DNA from: Isoetes taiwanensis
Lineage: Eukaryota; Streptophyta; Lycopodiopsida; Isoetales; Isoetaceae
NCBI GenBank assembly: GCA_021234155.1
Contig: JAJEKV010000035.1
Span: 8,818,779 to 8,882,778 of the forward strand
Reading direction: 5' to 3'
DNA length: 64,000 nucleotides
In this document: piece after piece, positions 33,567 to 46,402 of the stretch
How the letters are laid out: each line of letters begins with the position of its first letter
How positions within the stretch are numbered: the stretch's first letter is position 1
Notes under the pieces: generated by a model
Told to the model about the DNA's origin: nothing
What the model saw: the letters and a program-made list of their open reading frames with translations, nothing else
Database searches by the model: none
Made by a program: the position numbers and the translations under genes

Positions 33567-36333
33567 CTAGAGGTTTGTGACATGCCATGCATTCACATTT
33601 AATTCCAGTTTATCATGAAGGACGGGAGGATCCTCATTCTGCATCTCATGCACCGAAGTAGTTCCTCTTCTATTTGTTGCTTGTTTCCACATTTGAAAAG
33701 CTCGATCATAAGAAAAAGTTTCCAATGAGTGATCGCACTTATATAGACACAGAGTTGCATCTAAGTTCACATCCAATCCGTTTTGCAACTTATTCTTTAT
33801 GAAAGAAAGCGAGCTAAAGGCTCGCTCATCTTCTACACTACCGAGTATCATTGTCAAAATCAGATTTGCCAATTGAATATACTCACTCAAGGCACCCTTT
33901 AAATAATCATGAGAGATTAGCTTCAACCATAATCTTGTGACAACCCCTTGCTCTAATGGCTTCTGGTTCTCACGCTGGGGTGTACAGGCAAACAGATGCG
34001 TACATGCCAGGACAAAGAAAGATCACAAGGCACTTAAGCTGTACCTAGATGCTACTTTCCTTCGCAAGCTCTGGGATGCAGATGCTCTGACGCACGTTAA
34101 GCTGGCACACTATCAGCAGCAAGTCAACCCTACGCTTATGAGAGGCCCACACCAGTACTTGTACACCCATTTGCCCATGAAGAAGCGCAGACTTATAGCT
34201 TCCATTCGCACGGGTACACACCGTCTCCGCATTGAGACAGGACGTTGGGCTCGGGAAGCACGGGAGGAAAGGCTTTGCCAGTGTTGCCACCAGGGCGCCA
34301 TTGAGAATGAATATCATGCACTCCAGATCTGCCCAGCGTTTGCCCATATCCGAGAGCGGTATGTTCGATTACTAGTACCTGGCCAAACGTTGCATGAGTT
34401 ATTGAATAGGGCGTCAGTGGGTTTGTTGGGGTCATACCTCCAGGAGGTTATGGATGCATGGACTCAGTTGTGTCCTCTGGGATAGTATTGAACTACCCTA
34501 TACAATTGTACAGTGTGTTAGCATACTTCTTATTGCTAAAGTTTTTCCCTCGAAAACCCTTCGGGGCGGGGGTTTTTTAATCCTGTCAGTAATACGCTTA
34601 CTGCTCTCTTTTTGTTTGGGTCCCATAGGCCAATCGATCTCCGTGGACGCTAAAAAATCTATTCTATTCTATTCTAACAGCCCATATTGGGCATACATAG
34701 TAGTACCAAATAATTCTGATTGCTTAAGTCAGCTAAACTAAGAGTAAATTTGGAAAACAATACCTCATATGATGTACCATTGTTCCAAAAATTGGGAAAT
34801 ATAATACCCATTGCATCCGAGAGTTCATCTTGCGGAAATCTAGACCGCAATTCCTGCGATAGTCACTCTGCCATGGAAGTCATCTCCGTTCTTATAGATG
34901 AAACAAGTAAACTAAATTTCGATTCCTTCATTTCCACCTTCTGCTATAATTGTTTCATCCACTTTTATTCCTATAATAGAAAGTAAAAAACTTGTCATTC
35001 ACACGTATGCATAATGACCCACTGTCATTGTATGCCAAAAAGCTCCTGTCTTTTTGCAAGGAACCAAGTTTTGCCATCTATAAAAGGCCTCATCCTTTTT
35101 GAAGCAATCATCTCCAACATACAATTTATCAAGCTTAGTGCATGCTATCTTTCTTGCAATTGAATACTCTGGAATGTAGATGGTTTTGTCTTGACCTATT
35201 TAATCAAGAAAGTTAACTCCCTAAGAAAATGCAGTAAGAGCATAAAGAGTTAGCAAAGTTTCAGCATCCGTGAGAAGTGCAACTAGATCCGTGCTGCTGC
35301 TTCATTTTCATCAGGCAATTGTGCACAAGCCCCTAGAATAGAAACATACTCACTGCATAGTCTACGAACAGGCAAAGCTATGGATATCCAACGAGTTTCT
35401 ACATCTTTTAGCAATTTCAATCCCTCACTTAAACCTATTAAAAACTGTTGGAAGTGAGCAAACCTTTGTGGGCTGCGACAATAGAACTGATTAATTGCGT
35501 GTATAAGGTTCTCATCCTTTTGAACACGAGTAAAGCCAGAGACAATTTTGAAAGCTAAATTTGTTCGATGAGCCATACAATGTATTGCCACCATGTAAGG
35601 CAAAAAACTAGCCTGTAACCTAACAACCAATCTTGTATTGCAACCAGTCAGTACACTTGCTCCATCTGAACCAAAACAAATTAGTTTTAATGCACAATAC
35701 ACTGAACTCATGTTTGCAATCTCGTTCAATTTTTCTTATACCACATGATAAAGAGTTTCAGCCATAGCATTGAAACACAACTTTGTGATGCTCAGAAAGT
35801 ATGATCGCCTTTGGCAATTCACAATATTATACAAATGCATGCAAAGCCATGCTGTATTGTCCTTTGCGGTGACTTCATCCGAAGACAAGGCTAAAAAAGT
35901 AGATCCTATAGCACATTCACAACCACAACGCCTAAGATTAGTATCATTCTAATTCTAAGATGGCCTTAAGAAATTAGTTACCTTTAATTACTTCACGCAG
36001 CTCCTCAAGTGCAACGAAAGACATATGAGCTGCAAATTCCCAACCTGCATTTTCTGACCAATGGTATCTTGGAATATTTGGTAGTTTATGTGCTACATTT
36101 AATATTTCATACTCCGGAAAATCTTTCATTGGCCGACCATTCTGGAACAAATGGAGCACAACTCTTATTTGAATACATTTAGCCTCATACTCCAACAACT
36201 CAGCTTTCTCAAACAAGCAATGCCATTTAGTTACTTTATTCTTCTTTTCCTTCAAAAGTTCTTCATTCCTAAAATAGTAATGCATTTCATGCATGCAGAT
36301 GCTTCTCAGGACCTTCCCAGCCAGCAAACACAT
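33567..36333 (-). pseudogene. hAT transposase pseudogene split by a LINE
   Basis: Three minus-strand frames fit a hAT transposase of the C17orf113/DUF4371-like type. The N-terminal part at 35974-36333 has LLAGKVLRSICMHEM and WHCLFEKAELLEYEAK. The RNase-H-fold core at 35283-35729 includes CFGSDGASVLTGCN with a catalytic-region Asp, and VAIHCMAHRTNLAF. The C-terminal dimerisation helix at 33567-33926 includes SVEDERAFSSLSFIKNKL. Stops and phase shifts occur between the frames. A LINE 3' fragment (about 33940-34675) is inserted between the core and the dimerisation region. Terminal inverted repeats were not found. Confidence 0.8.
33940..34675 (+). pseudogene. LINE 3' end inserted in the hAT gene
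   Basis: The plus-strand frame 33937-34485 has KLYLDATFLRKLWD and TGTHRLRIETGRWAREAREE followed by a Cys/His cluster CQCCHQGAIENEYHALQICP and a AHIRERY end, the zf-RVT-type C-terminus of LINEs. The upstream RT is absent. The 3' untranslated block 34541-34658 is nearly the same as that of the 31.6-32.9 kb LINE, including CCCTTCGGGG, then a (TATTC)n tail (34659-34675). Confidence 0.85.
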
Positions 36334-36384
36334 ATTTAGTTATTCCATCCTCTATAATCTTCTTTTTCAATTTAGATAGAAAGT

Positions 36385-37172
36385 GTACAGAAGGCTTTTA
36401 TTTGTGGAGAGTTGGGAATAAAGAACACAACTCCTTATGCTCTGATGTTGGCCGAATCTGGTCTACTGCCATTGGAAGTAGAAGCGCTTTATCAAGCTAT
36501 TAATTTTGCAAACAGAGTGAAAGGGCATCCAATGAATAGACCGTCTTATCAGGCATTGGCAATTTCTGAGGATTGTGATTGATATAATGAGCTAAAGGCG
36601 TGGGCACTCAAATGGGGCATATCGGAAGACAATTGGCCCAAGGATAAAACTGATGTTCGGCAGCTGTTAGTAGCAAATGTCACTAGGATTCTTTGGAGTA
36701 AAAAAGGGAGTAGAATGACTAAGTATACAGATTTAAACAATTTATCACAATATGACAAACAACATATTTAACAGCCGACTTACCAAGGAGAACGAAACAA
36801 ATTGTCACAAGATACAGGACGAGTTCTGATAAGTTGGAAACGGAGGTAGGGAGATGGTTTAAAGTTCTTGCAGAGGATAGACTATACAAATTTTGTGACT
36901 TGAAACAGGTTGAGGACGAAGATCATGCCTTCATGGCATGTGCCGCTTTTGGTAACATCAGAGATAAAATGTCAATACATGTTAATAGTTTTAAAGCTTT
37001 GTTTGATTTAGACCCCTTAGTATTTGGTCCTTTCATCAAAGCGGTTGATACTCACTGCTCATTATTGATAAAACTGAAAGACACATAGTTCATGTATCTC
37101 TGCCCTATAGCCTTCAAGGCTCAAAAGTGCTTAGTAGTAGCAATAGCAGTAGCAGTAATAATAATAATAATT
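36385..37172 (+). pseudogene. LINE 3' end with AGT/AAT tail
   Basis: Plus-strand sequence reads GIKNTTPYALMLAESGLLPLEVEAL, then KAWALKWGISEDNWP, and after a phase change a Cys/His cluster (FCDLKQVEDEDHAFMACAAF, from about 36885). This is the same C-terminal organisation as the 21-kb and 34-kb LINEs. The copy ends in a hairpin (AGCCTTCAAGGCT, 37101-37113) and a trinucleotide tail of AGT/AGC/AAT repeats (37128-37172). Stops make it non-functional. Confidence 0.78.
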
Positions 37173-38401
37173 TACCGACATGCCTATCAATATTGTTCTT
37201 CTTTGGCTGGAATAGTTTGTTGATTTTATTTTTCCAAGAGCAAATAGTACACTTTACCATTTTTTAGTATAAGAACATACCCATTTATAGGCGTTCCATC
37301 TCCACCATGGTTCCGCATCCAGCATTCAAGCTGGTCTAATATCTAGCATTATAACAGAAGGTTTTTTTTTGTAATTTTATACGCTTTTTGGCATGGTTTT
37401 ACTATGATTTTGATGTTGTATTCATTGGGCCATACTAAATAGTATTTCTAGAGTGCAGTTTTTTTGGAGCGTTGATCTGGATAACCCTTAACAATCTAAC
37501 GGTTGTTATTCTTAGCTCTTCATTCATATGCATGAAACAAGAATTCTCCTCTCTGAAAAGTTTGGCGGTGATTCTAGAGTTCTCTCTTCATTCATATGCA
37601 TGAAACAAGAATTCTCCTCTCTGAAAAGTTTGGCGGTGATTCTAGATCAAGACGTGATAAAGACGGTTAGAATATCTAGATATTGGCAAAAAAGCATTCA
37701 TTATCATTCATTTTGAATATCTAGAGTTACATGAATATCTAGATATAGGTGAAAAAGCATTCATTATCAGTCATTCTTCATTCTGTTTTATGTGCTTCAC
37801 AGTGTTAGAGTTTCATGCAGGGTTCATGCAAGGTTTATGGATTCGGCTCTGATCTCGCTTTGCCACGCCATGAGTTCACCTCATTAAATGCCTGAATCTA
37901 TGCTGAAATAGCCAGTTCTTCCAGTTTCTTAGTAAGCTAATATCTGTGGCAAACCCTGCTGCAGAATCTGGCATGAAAAGCCCCAAATCCTCATCCTACT
38001 CCAAAGCTTTTATCCCAAATCAGGTTTGTCTAATGTGGCAAACTCTACTTCAGAATCCGGCATCAAAAGCCCCAAGTCCTCATCCTGCTCCAAAGCTTTT
38101 TTCTTTAATCAAATTCGACTGATGTGGTTTTTCCTGCTGTAGAATCCGGCATCAAAAGCCCCATTTCCTCATTCCGCTCCTTGTCTTTTTTCCAAAAATA
38201 GAACCCATTGATTCCGGGCTGCTATTGATTTGAAACGAAACCTGCTTAGCTGCTTGGCTGCTCACCACATCCTCAGAAAATGGTAGATATTCGAGTTACA
38301 TTCGGCCCTTGTAACCAGCTGCCATCTCCGATTCCACAAACCCTAACCTATACCTAATTATGGTTGTCTCCAAATTCGGTTGTCAATACCTTTGCTTGGT
38401 T
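37173..38401. repeat. Non-coding sequence with two tandem duplications
   Basis: No gene is seen. A 68-bp unit containing 'cattcatatgcatgaaaca' is present twice in tandem (about 37516-37651). An 89-bp unit containing 'agaatccggcatcaaaagcc' is present three times (starting 37963, 38052 and 38141). Confidence 0.85.
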
Positions 38402-38411
38402 AACTATTTGC
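38402..38411 (+). other. Left target-site duplication of the 38.4-kb LINE
   Basis: aactatttgc here immediately precedes the LINE body. The same bases at 50549-50558 follow the far end of the poly-A tract. The flanking 'tacctttgcttggttaac' to the left is also found at 50580-50597. Confidence 0.65.
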
Positions 38412-41400
38412 TGATGCATCTAAGACTGGTGTGCTTACTGCATGGAAGTCATCTGTGGATGTCACTTTTACTCAAACAGATAGGTTCGGGCAGTGGATAA
38501 TAATCAAATGGAAAGATAAGGGCCAAGAATGGGGTTTGATAAATGTATATGCTCATAATAGACCTCGTCAGCGTTGTGCTTTGTGGGCAACTCTGAGGAG
38601 TAAAGTTCTCCAGCTTGGGCAGAATGTTGCATCGTTGCTTGTTGGCGACTTCAATATGGTCGAGTTGGAAAGAGATAGAAGTGGTTGTGGCTCTGAAGTG
38701 GTGCAAGGATTCGAGCGAGAACAATGGCTACGCCTTTTACATGATGGTCAGCTTATAGAGATTGATGGTAATCAGTCCTTTACGTGGTGTAATGGTTGGA
38801 CAGGAGCTGGCAGAGCTTATGCAAGGCATGATAGAGGATACTTTAATACTTGTGCAGCTGCTCAGCTAGCGGATTTTCGTCGCTCAAACCTTCTGGATAG
38901 CTCCGTGTCTGATCATAATCCACAACTTCTAACTAATGATGTGGCTAATTGTCATCGACCTTCCAGGACCTACTTTAAGCTTAATCGCAAGTGCTTGGAG
39001 GATGATGAGTTCAAACTTGGCTGTAGTCGGGCTTGGTCTCGGGCCTTCTCACCTCGTAGGGGCATGTCTAGGGTTGTCGCAACGTTGTCTGCAGTGAAGT
39101 CATTTGCAAAAGAATATGGGAGAGTCAGAGCTGCTGAAGCTAGAGGACTATTGACTGCATTGTACCAGGAATTAGAAGTACTCCGTGCTCGTGGCCATAC
39201 TGGTGGAGTCAGAGAAAAGGAGTTATTATCTCAGATCAAGGCTATAGAAACTGTAAACGTTACTGAAGCCAAAGTGAAGGCAGGGTTGCAGTGGTTCAAG
39301 GACGGAGATAGATGTACCCGGTTCTTCTTTGCGGTTGCAAGAAGAAGGAAACTCGCCACTTCTATACATTCTTTGGTGTTGCCAGATGACGCTCTTATCT
39401 CCGATCCGGTGAATCTTAAGCAGTATCTTCATCATCACTTTTCTTCATTCTTTGCATGACACCCATTGCCCTTTCAGAAGGACATGCAATTGACCGTCTT
39501 GACTAAGGTGCGTCGCATTGTTTCTGAAGAGCAGAGGTTGCTTCTTGAGTCTAATATCGTGAAGGAGGACTTAAAAGCAGCTGTGGCTCTCTTGAAAAGG
39601 GACAAATGCCCGGGTCTTGATGGCTTTCCTATTGAATTCTTTCAGAAGTGCTGGGACTGGTTGGAGGATGACATATATGATGCCTTTTGTGAGTTTCAGA
39701 GATTTAGGAGCCTTGATAAGATTTTGAATACAGGTTGTATCTCTCTCATTCCAAAGAGCAAGGAACCCAAGACTATTTCTGACTGGCGACCTATTACATT
39801 GCTCTCCTCTGTGTACAAGATCTTTGCTAAGACATTGGCAGAAAGAGTCCGAGGCATCTTAGCTGACGCTATCTCGTCAACACAATCTGGCTTTCTCCCT
39901 CATCGTTGTATTCTTAACAATGTGGCTGCTGCATATGAAGGAATATATTGGGCCCGATTACAGGGTCATAGAGTAGTGTATCTTAAGCTTGATTTTGCTA
40001 AAGCTTACGATAGTGTTGATTAGGGTTTCTTGGAGAAGTGTCTTCTTGCACTTGGGTTTGGGGAGTCATTCACAAGGAGTATCATGAAGCTCCATACATC
40101 AGCCAGATCTACTGTCCTTTTCCAGCGCGAGCCATCGGATATTTTTGTAGTGGGTAGAGGAATTCGGCAAGGTTGTCCCTTAGCACCCTTGCTTTTCACA
40201 ATTGTGGCAGAAGTATTATCCCAGCTCTTCTCCGTGGCTACCCAAGATGGCGTCATTCAAGGCCTCCCAATGGACGATGGTTCTCAAGAGGTATGTAACC
40301 AATATGCCGATGACACTTTTTTGTTCCTAATTGCCGAGGCTGAGAATCTTCGAAATGCTAGACTATTATTAGACACATTCTCCTTAGCATCAGGAGTTCT
40401 TGTAGGGTGGCAAAAATGTACAACTTTGTGGACGTTGGACAGTCCCATCCCTCCCTGTATTTTGGACTATCCATGGAAGATTCTTCTGCATGGCAATACC
40501 ACAAAAGTTGCTTGGTATCCCGGGGCTTGGAATTCACGCTACGCTTCGATACTTGGGATGAAATCATTAGTGTGTTGCAAAAGCACTTGTTTTGGTGGAA
40601 TACAGCTGAGCTGTCCATGCCCGGTAGAATCACTGTGGCTAAATGTGTTCTTAGTAATACTCATGTCTACATGGTGTCTCGCTCTATTAGCTCCCATGAT
40701 GTAAGATGGAGGAGATTGTGCGTATCGTCGAAATTTTATTTGGGGTGGAAATGAGTTAGGAGCGGTGGTCAAGGTAGCTTGGGCTTAAATGCATTAGAAC
40801 TAAGGCACCGTGGTGGTCTTGGTATGTTGGATTTTCACCTCCAAAGCAAGGTGATGATATCAAAGTTCATTTGGAGGATTTTCATTGGTAGGAATGATTC
40901 TCCTACCGAGGTTGTTGGTGCAAATGATTCAAAGATTGTCTCCCATTTAATAAGTCCACCATTAAGCCCCTCTTTCCTTTGGTTTTGCTTTATCATATGC
41001 ATCCAGTATCCTAATGCTTCTCCCTTTCTAAAGGGGTTGCTTGTCGCTTGGGACACCGGCAGGTCTCTTTTTCCATATTAATCCCGGGCATGTCTTCGTT
41101 GTCCACTCCATCTTTGGTGGATTCCTTTGCGGGACACCTCGGAGAATGTGCCTCTAAGTGTGATTGTTCATCCAAAGACACAACGACGATGGGTAGCGGT
41201 ATGGTATCGACTATTGCGACTTTTGGTATGAGTCCGGTCATCTCATGTCATGGGAAGCATTTAGAACAAAGTTCTTGTTGTACGAGATGGGACGAGTAAT
41301 CTGAATCATATTGCCGCATTGTTGCCACGTGATTCGGTCCACGATTGAGGTAGTCGTATGGGGTTGCCATCGATATCCAAATGTATGCGGTTTGTGTCTT

Positions 41401-42114
41401 TTGTGTATAAATTGCTTTTGCATTCTGAAATCCTGCCTCCATCTAATAGGTGGCATCTTCGGTCCCTCACCACAATGGAAAAGTGTTTAGATATGGGTAT
41501 GGGATAAGCCGCTTCATCCCAAAGTAGTAGTTTTGTGGTGGCAAGTGATCCATAGATACCTCGTGAGTCAACGTGTTAGTCCATAAAATGGATAATCGGA
41601 TTTCGAGCTCGCCCTTTATGCCCGCCAAAGGGTAGAGAGTATTGAGCATTGATTTTTCTTGTGTGAGCGGCTTCGGCAGGCATGGTCTTGGTTGTTGACC
41701 ATATTTGGCACGTCTCGATCTAGCCAGCAAATTTTGCTTGCTATCTATCCTGATGCTTGGCCCAAACTACGGAAACGAGCTTTTCATCTCGCATGTGGCT
41801 GGCTTTTATGGTCAATCTGGAAGAGAAGAAGGTTGTTTATCTTTAAGGGCGTAGATACTGCAGATGAGATTGTTCTTCAGTGGGCGCAAAATAAAATTGT
41901 TATGGCTTACAATTGTTCTTCTCTTGATCAAGAGAAGAAAGTACTGATCTGGTATACTTACCTTCATATTCATTCTTTTGCATAGGCAGGTGGTTGTGCT
42001 AAGTTGGATCGGTTTGTCCACTGGGGTTATAATCCTGTCTTTGCATTTTATGTTGCTCTGGTTTTTAGTTAGTGAATAAAGCTTGTCGTCCTTCAAAAAA
42101 AAAAAAAAAAAAAA
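38412..42114 (+). pseudogene. 5'-truncated L1-like LINE with poly-A tail
   Basis: The frame enters within the apurinic endonuclease domain (LLVGDFNMVELERD; ARHDRGYFNTC; SDHNPQLL) and runs into an L1-type RT: KCPGLDGFPIEFFQKCW, ISDWRPITLLSSVYKIFAKTL, TQSGFLPHRCILNN, LKLDFAKAYDSVD, RGIRQGCPLAPLLF, and the catalytic QYADDTFLFL near 40300. The zf-RVT region follows with FFLCERLRQAW- and WLLWSIWKRRRLFIFKG-type sequence near 41650-41850, and an A-run at 42095-42114. Stops at 39457 (TGA) and 40021 (TAG) are in phase. Beyond about 40400 several phase shifts occur. Start within the EN domain plus a short target duplication indicate 5' truncation on insertion. The Penelope-related element adjoins its tail. 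Confidence 0.9.
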
Positions 42115-44144
42115 CCTTCTAACCCGTTCTAGTTTACTAGAACAGATAACCATTTGTCTATTCCCTTAGTAGGAAATAAGCAAATCCAATTGGCAGCCCT
42201 GGACATATACAGGCACTTATATGTCTAGGCCAAGACTAGGTACATAAAAAAGACATTGAGAAACTATATAAAGATCCAAATGACTGCAGATAAATTTCCA
42301 TTACATTGCTATGCTCATTCTCAAGTTCACTTTTACACTATAAACCATGAAATATCTCACTGTTTTGCAAGGCTTTACCTCTTGTACTCTGAAAACATAA
42401 AGTCTAAATTATTACCATGGCTTAAGTACAATATCAGTTGCAATCATGCCACTATTCATATCCATGACACATTTAATCCTCATATCTTTAACTCATGTAT
42501 ATCTTCAGCTGTTTCTTTTGCAAATACAAAACAAAGAGCAAGGAAACCTGTTACCTGCATCCACAAACAAAAAACAAGCATCAGCATGGTTGTATTGTAA
42601 GGGATAGCAGGTGTCATGGGTTTCCTTGAGGTTATCCCATTTCACCCTGCTTGTATTTACGCTAAAAGCATAATAAATAGGAGATTTACAACCTAAGAAC
42701 CCAGGCTACAACATATCTTAGTAGCTTGTTCAAATAGATGTTCAGGCTGCAACTATAAACTGTTAGATCTACTCAGATTTCTATTCCCCTTTCTGAAACA
42801 TAGCAAATGCTACTTATGTCTTCTACCTCTCAAATTCAGACATAAGATGTAACTGTTAATTAGCCCAGAAACCTCAACAACACCATATCTTAGTATTTGT
42901 TTAAATAGACATTATGTTGTAACTATAAAGCAATAGATCTGATTTAATTCCTGCAAAATGCCTAGATCTGATCTGCTATTCACAATGAAACACACATGTA
43001 AGCACATTATTCCTATTAAATTATCTAACCATCCACCTGTTTCTCTATTAGTAGATTATTTCTCTTTCCAAGATCTATAATACCTTGCATTCTAATTATC
43101 TATATGTTAAATTGCCAGGCTAATATAGCAGCCACCAATAAGCAGATTATTGAAATACTTTCCTTCTAGATCCTAAGGAAATACTATCAAACCTTAGTTG
43201 GACGTTCAGGAATTCTAGCTTTCTCCATTATGGAATCTTCAGATCTGCTAACATCTTGATTGCTGTAAGTGCAGTCCAGGACATCCATTCCTTTTGCTGA
43301 ATTAGCATATGCCTTTTCCATTATTGTGTGCTCTGCATCCTCAGGTCCAGCATCAATTCTATTTGCTGCATTTCTAATTTCCACATCTCTACTGCCATTG
43401 CATGCATCTTTCTCACTAGCTATGCAAGCTTTTAGAGGGGGATCTACCACAGCATGCTGGTATTCATAGATCTTCTTATTGCTGCTGGATTTCTGTTTTT
43501 CCTCAGCCAACCTCTTGCGGGTGGCCATATTCAAATCGCCCTTCTTTCTGACCATGATTAGCCTAACTTCTAAATCCTGAGCTATCCCTTTTCTTAGCAA
43601 GAAGAGTAAAGCACAGACCGGATTGCATGTTCTTTAAATGGGCCGCCCATGTCCTAAATACCGACTGTACTGGGATGGGTTTCATTTCCATACCTCACTA
43701 CTAGTTTGTACTGTGACCTTAAGGTCGGAATCGTCATCTGCCATCTCATCTCTAGCAACCGTCTCCATCTTCCAGAGATCTGCAAGTTTCGGCTCCAAGA
43801 AAAAGCCCTAAAAGTTGTTCCACGATTTTCCTGTATTTCGAGTTAGTATTTTTAGATTTGTACAAGAATACATTAATTCACCATATCATTTATCTTTTGT
43901 CAAGTGCAAACCCTTAGAAGGATATGTTTGAAGCTCTAAATCTGTATGCATCCACCCATGTGCAATTTAGGTTTGCCATGGTTTATGCAACCTTTGGGTT
44001 ATATTGCATATTTGCAATCAAGTGCGGAATTTCATAAACCGTCTTTGCCCAGACCTGCATCCATTGTTTTTTGTCATAAGGGATGTTTTCCAAAGATATT
44101 CTATCCAAATATGTATGTCCTGCTCATCAAATTCATCTTATAAT
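42115..44144 (-). repeat. 3' terminal direct repeat of the Penelope-related element
   Basis: It begins ccttctaacccgttctag right after the LINE A-run and ends near ttcatcttataat. It matches 48476-50526 base for base over long stretches, with a small indel near 42328 relative to the other copy. Confidence 0.92.
43187..43555 (-). CDS. Terminal-repeat ORF/first exon (MVRKKGDLN family)
   Basis: About 122 codons beginning MVRKKGDLNMATRKRLAEEK, with a KKIYEYQHAVVDPPLKAC block, then an acidic, Asp/Glu/Asn-rich tail. The homologue in the solo repeat (26265-26618) conserves mainly the basic N-terminus and the DP.LKAC block. It ends ..CCAACTAAG followed by gtttgatag, a good splice donor kept in all three copies, so the frame probably continues into a later exon rather than using the apparent stop. 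Its role is unknown. In the 5' copy the same exon would head the element's transcript. Confidence 0.55.
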   Translation of the reverse strand: MVRKKGDLNMATRKRLAEEKQKSSSNKKIYEYQHAVVDPPLKACIASEKDACNGSRDVEIRNAANRIDAGPEDAEHTIMEKAYANSAKGMDVLDCTYSNQDVSRSEDSIMEKARIPERPTKV

Positions 44145-44329
44145 AAAAAAACCCTGCCTCCTACCGTAGGTCAGGGGGGCCTGAGTACAATGATCACAGT
44201 AATAACGTGATTATTTTGGTATCAACAAGGAGAGTAGGACCTTGTTGTACCACCAAGGCCCTACCCTACCCATGTTGATCTACTCCTATGGAAAAATTAT
44301 CTTGAAACAGCAAAAATATAGAAAGTACC

Positions 44330-46402
44330 TTATATCATTGCTTTGAGCATTCTTATCATGTCTCTTACATCATACAAAGTGCCTGGAAACGTTTCCTCTT
44401 GTAACACTTTTAGTACCATATTTGTGATTCTTGTTCTTCCAAATCCGTTATTGACAAATGCTTCAATCAAACTGTACATGTCACTTGCTGCATTCATAGG
44501 ATCAGAGTAGGCATATACATATGGTGCAACCTGTGAAATAATAACTTTAGATGCTTGGCTATACGGTCTGCAACTTTCAGCTCTTATGAACTTATTGACC
44601 ACAATCTGCAATTTGTTTCTCTTGTCATATCTGACAATCTCAAACAGCCCTCTATTATGGTCCATTACTCAGATAGATATGTTAAGAAAGTCACATTTAG
44701 TCCCAATTGGTATGTCACTGTTGTCCTTGGACATATACTCAGTTTCATCTTTAATGCTTATGAATTTAAGATTATAGATAACAAATATTGCCTCATTTGT
44801 CAAAAACTCCATGATATTACCTCCATTTATGGCGTTCAGGTCATCAATATATCGTGATGCATGCTGAAATCTGTAGATGTCAGAGAATCTATTGTTGTGG
44901 GCCAACTTGAGTATAAATTTCAACTCGTACCAAGCTAGGTATAAGTTACACCATGCATGGCTGCAGCTGAATCCCATTGGAATTCCCTTGATTTGTTTCC
45001 AAGTGTCCCTTCCCATCTGTATAAAACAATTACTTAATAGCCAAGCATTTATATCCTTAAAATTCTCTCTAGTGATTAAATTCCAGCTGACATTTTCTTT
45101 GTTTTTCGCTGACTTAGCCCATTTCACTATGACTGAATCATGTTTAGTCTTGAAAAGCAAGTCAAAATATCTGTGTTCTTCCATTTGATACTCCCATATC
45201 ATATCTGCAATCTCATTTAAAATTTCTATTATGCCTTCATCCCCAAAAATTGGAATGTTTTCATAGCATTTCATAATGTCAGCAGCAAAAACACTATGTA
45301 TTCTATTTGGTGTATTGAGAATGACATCATACATTGAACTAATCATCCAGCAAGCATTAATTTTTTTCGGACTCCAAATTCTGTATTTGGCAGTCATTCT
45401 GTAGCAGATATTTGGCCAGATTGTTATGAAATTATTCAATATACCTGTGATAATACTGGCTATTTCAGTGAAGAGCGTATCATGGGCGTTAGTAAGCCAC
45501 CTGTATTCACCTTTATGCTCTTTATATGTGGCCAACAAGTATGGAAGCTTGTTGCTTGGAAACTGCACTTCCCCAATAAGATTTATGATGTCAGCTATGC
45601 ACTTGGTTTTAACCATTTCTGGAGGTTCAAGCCATTTTTTGAAATCAGTGCTTGCCAATCTTGCCCTTGCCATGTCTGCAATGTGCTTAGGACAGATGAA
45701 AACAGCATTGTTGGCAGCTTTGTCCAAGCCAGCTACGTATAGATTTTTATTTAACCATTCCAAATTCTTCTTCACTTCAGGATCCTTCCATAAGAATCTC
45801 TTTGGTGGAAGGGAGTTCTTGAGATCCACTATTTCTGAGTGTGCTACTCTTAGCAGCAGATTACTAATGCCCAGAATATCATCCTCTGTAAGATCCAATA
45901 GGTCAAATTTATGTACTTGGAAGAACTGCTTACAGAGCACAGCAAATTCCTCCATGAATTCTTGCGTGCTAAGTGCATTGTCTGGAATGTGGTTCAATCC
46001 ACAAGCAAAGGCTTTCTTGAGTTTCGAAGAATGTAAAATGTCCAGATTTATAGTTCTAATGTGTCCAATCCTATGATCCAAGAATTTGGCTAGGTTCGGG
46101 TTCTTACATGGACATTTGTTTGCACCTTCATCGGCAAAAACTATAAAAGGCTTATACACTTTATCCCTGACTTGTTCAATGTACTTCCATGCAAAGGTTG
46201 TCTTGTCAACTAATTCCCTTCCTCTTTCCTGAAATACTTCGTACAGTACATTGCAGAAAATTCCTCTAATATTGAAGCCATCTAATGCTTTTGACAAAAA
46301 CTTCATGTGCACAATACGTGTCTCTGTGTCCTTTTCCTTACTACACAGATGTTTATAATTATTGACATCCTTTGTAATGGTCCTGCTCTTCAAGTTTTGA
46401 AC
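44330..46402 (-). pseudogene. Penelope-related reverse transcriptase, one in-frame TGA
   Basis: The 2073-nt frame opens at a splice-acceptor-like tctgtgtag (46403) and is interrupted only by a TGA at 44669-44671, after which it stays in phase to 44330. Residue order: an N-terminal region with HIRTINLDILHSSKLKKAF and CGLNHIPDNA; a LYVAGLDKAANNAVFICPKH block comparable to the DKG motif of Penelope-like RTs; TYKEHKGEYRWL in the PK.HK position; FAADIMKCYENIP (first catalytic Asp); QIKGIPMGFSCSHAWCNLYL; HASRYIDDLNAI with the catalytic YIDD near 44845; CDFLNISI; then FEIVRYDKRNK and a helical thumb-like end. No endonuclease domain follows before the terminal repeat. I recognise this RT type from plant, algal and invertebrate genomes; its formal clade needs a tree. 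Confidence 0.75.

Noticed and set aside
45426-46076. 216-codon plus-strand frame
   Set aside because: It is the antisense shadow of the RT frame and has no motif of its own.
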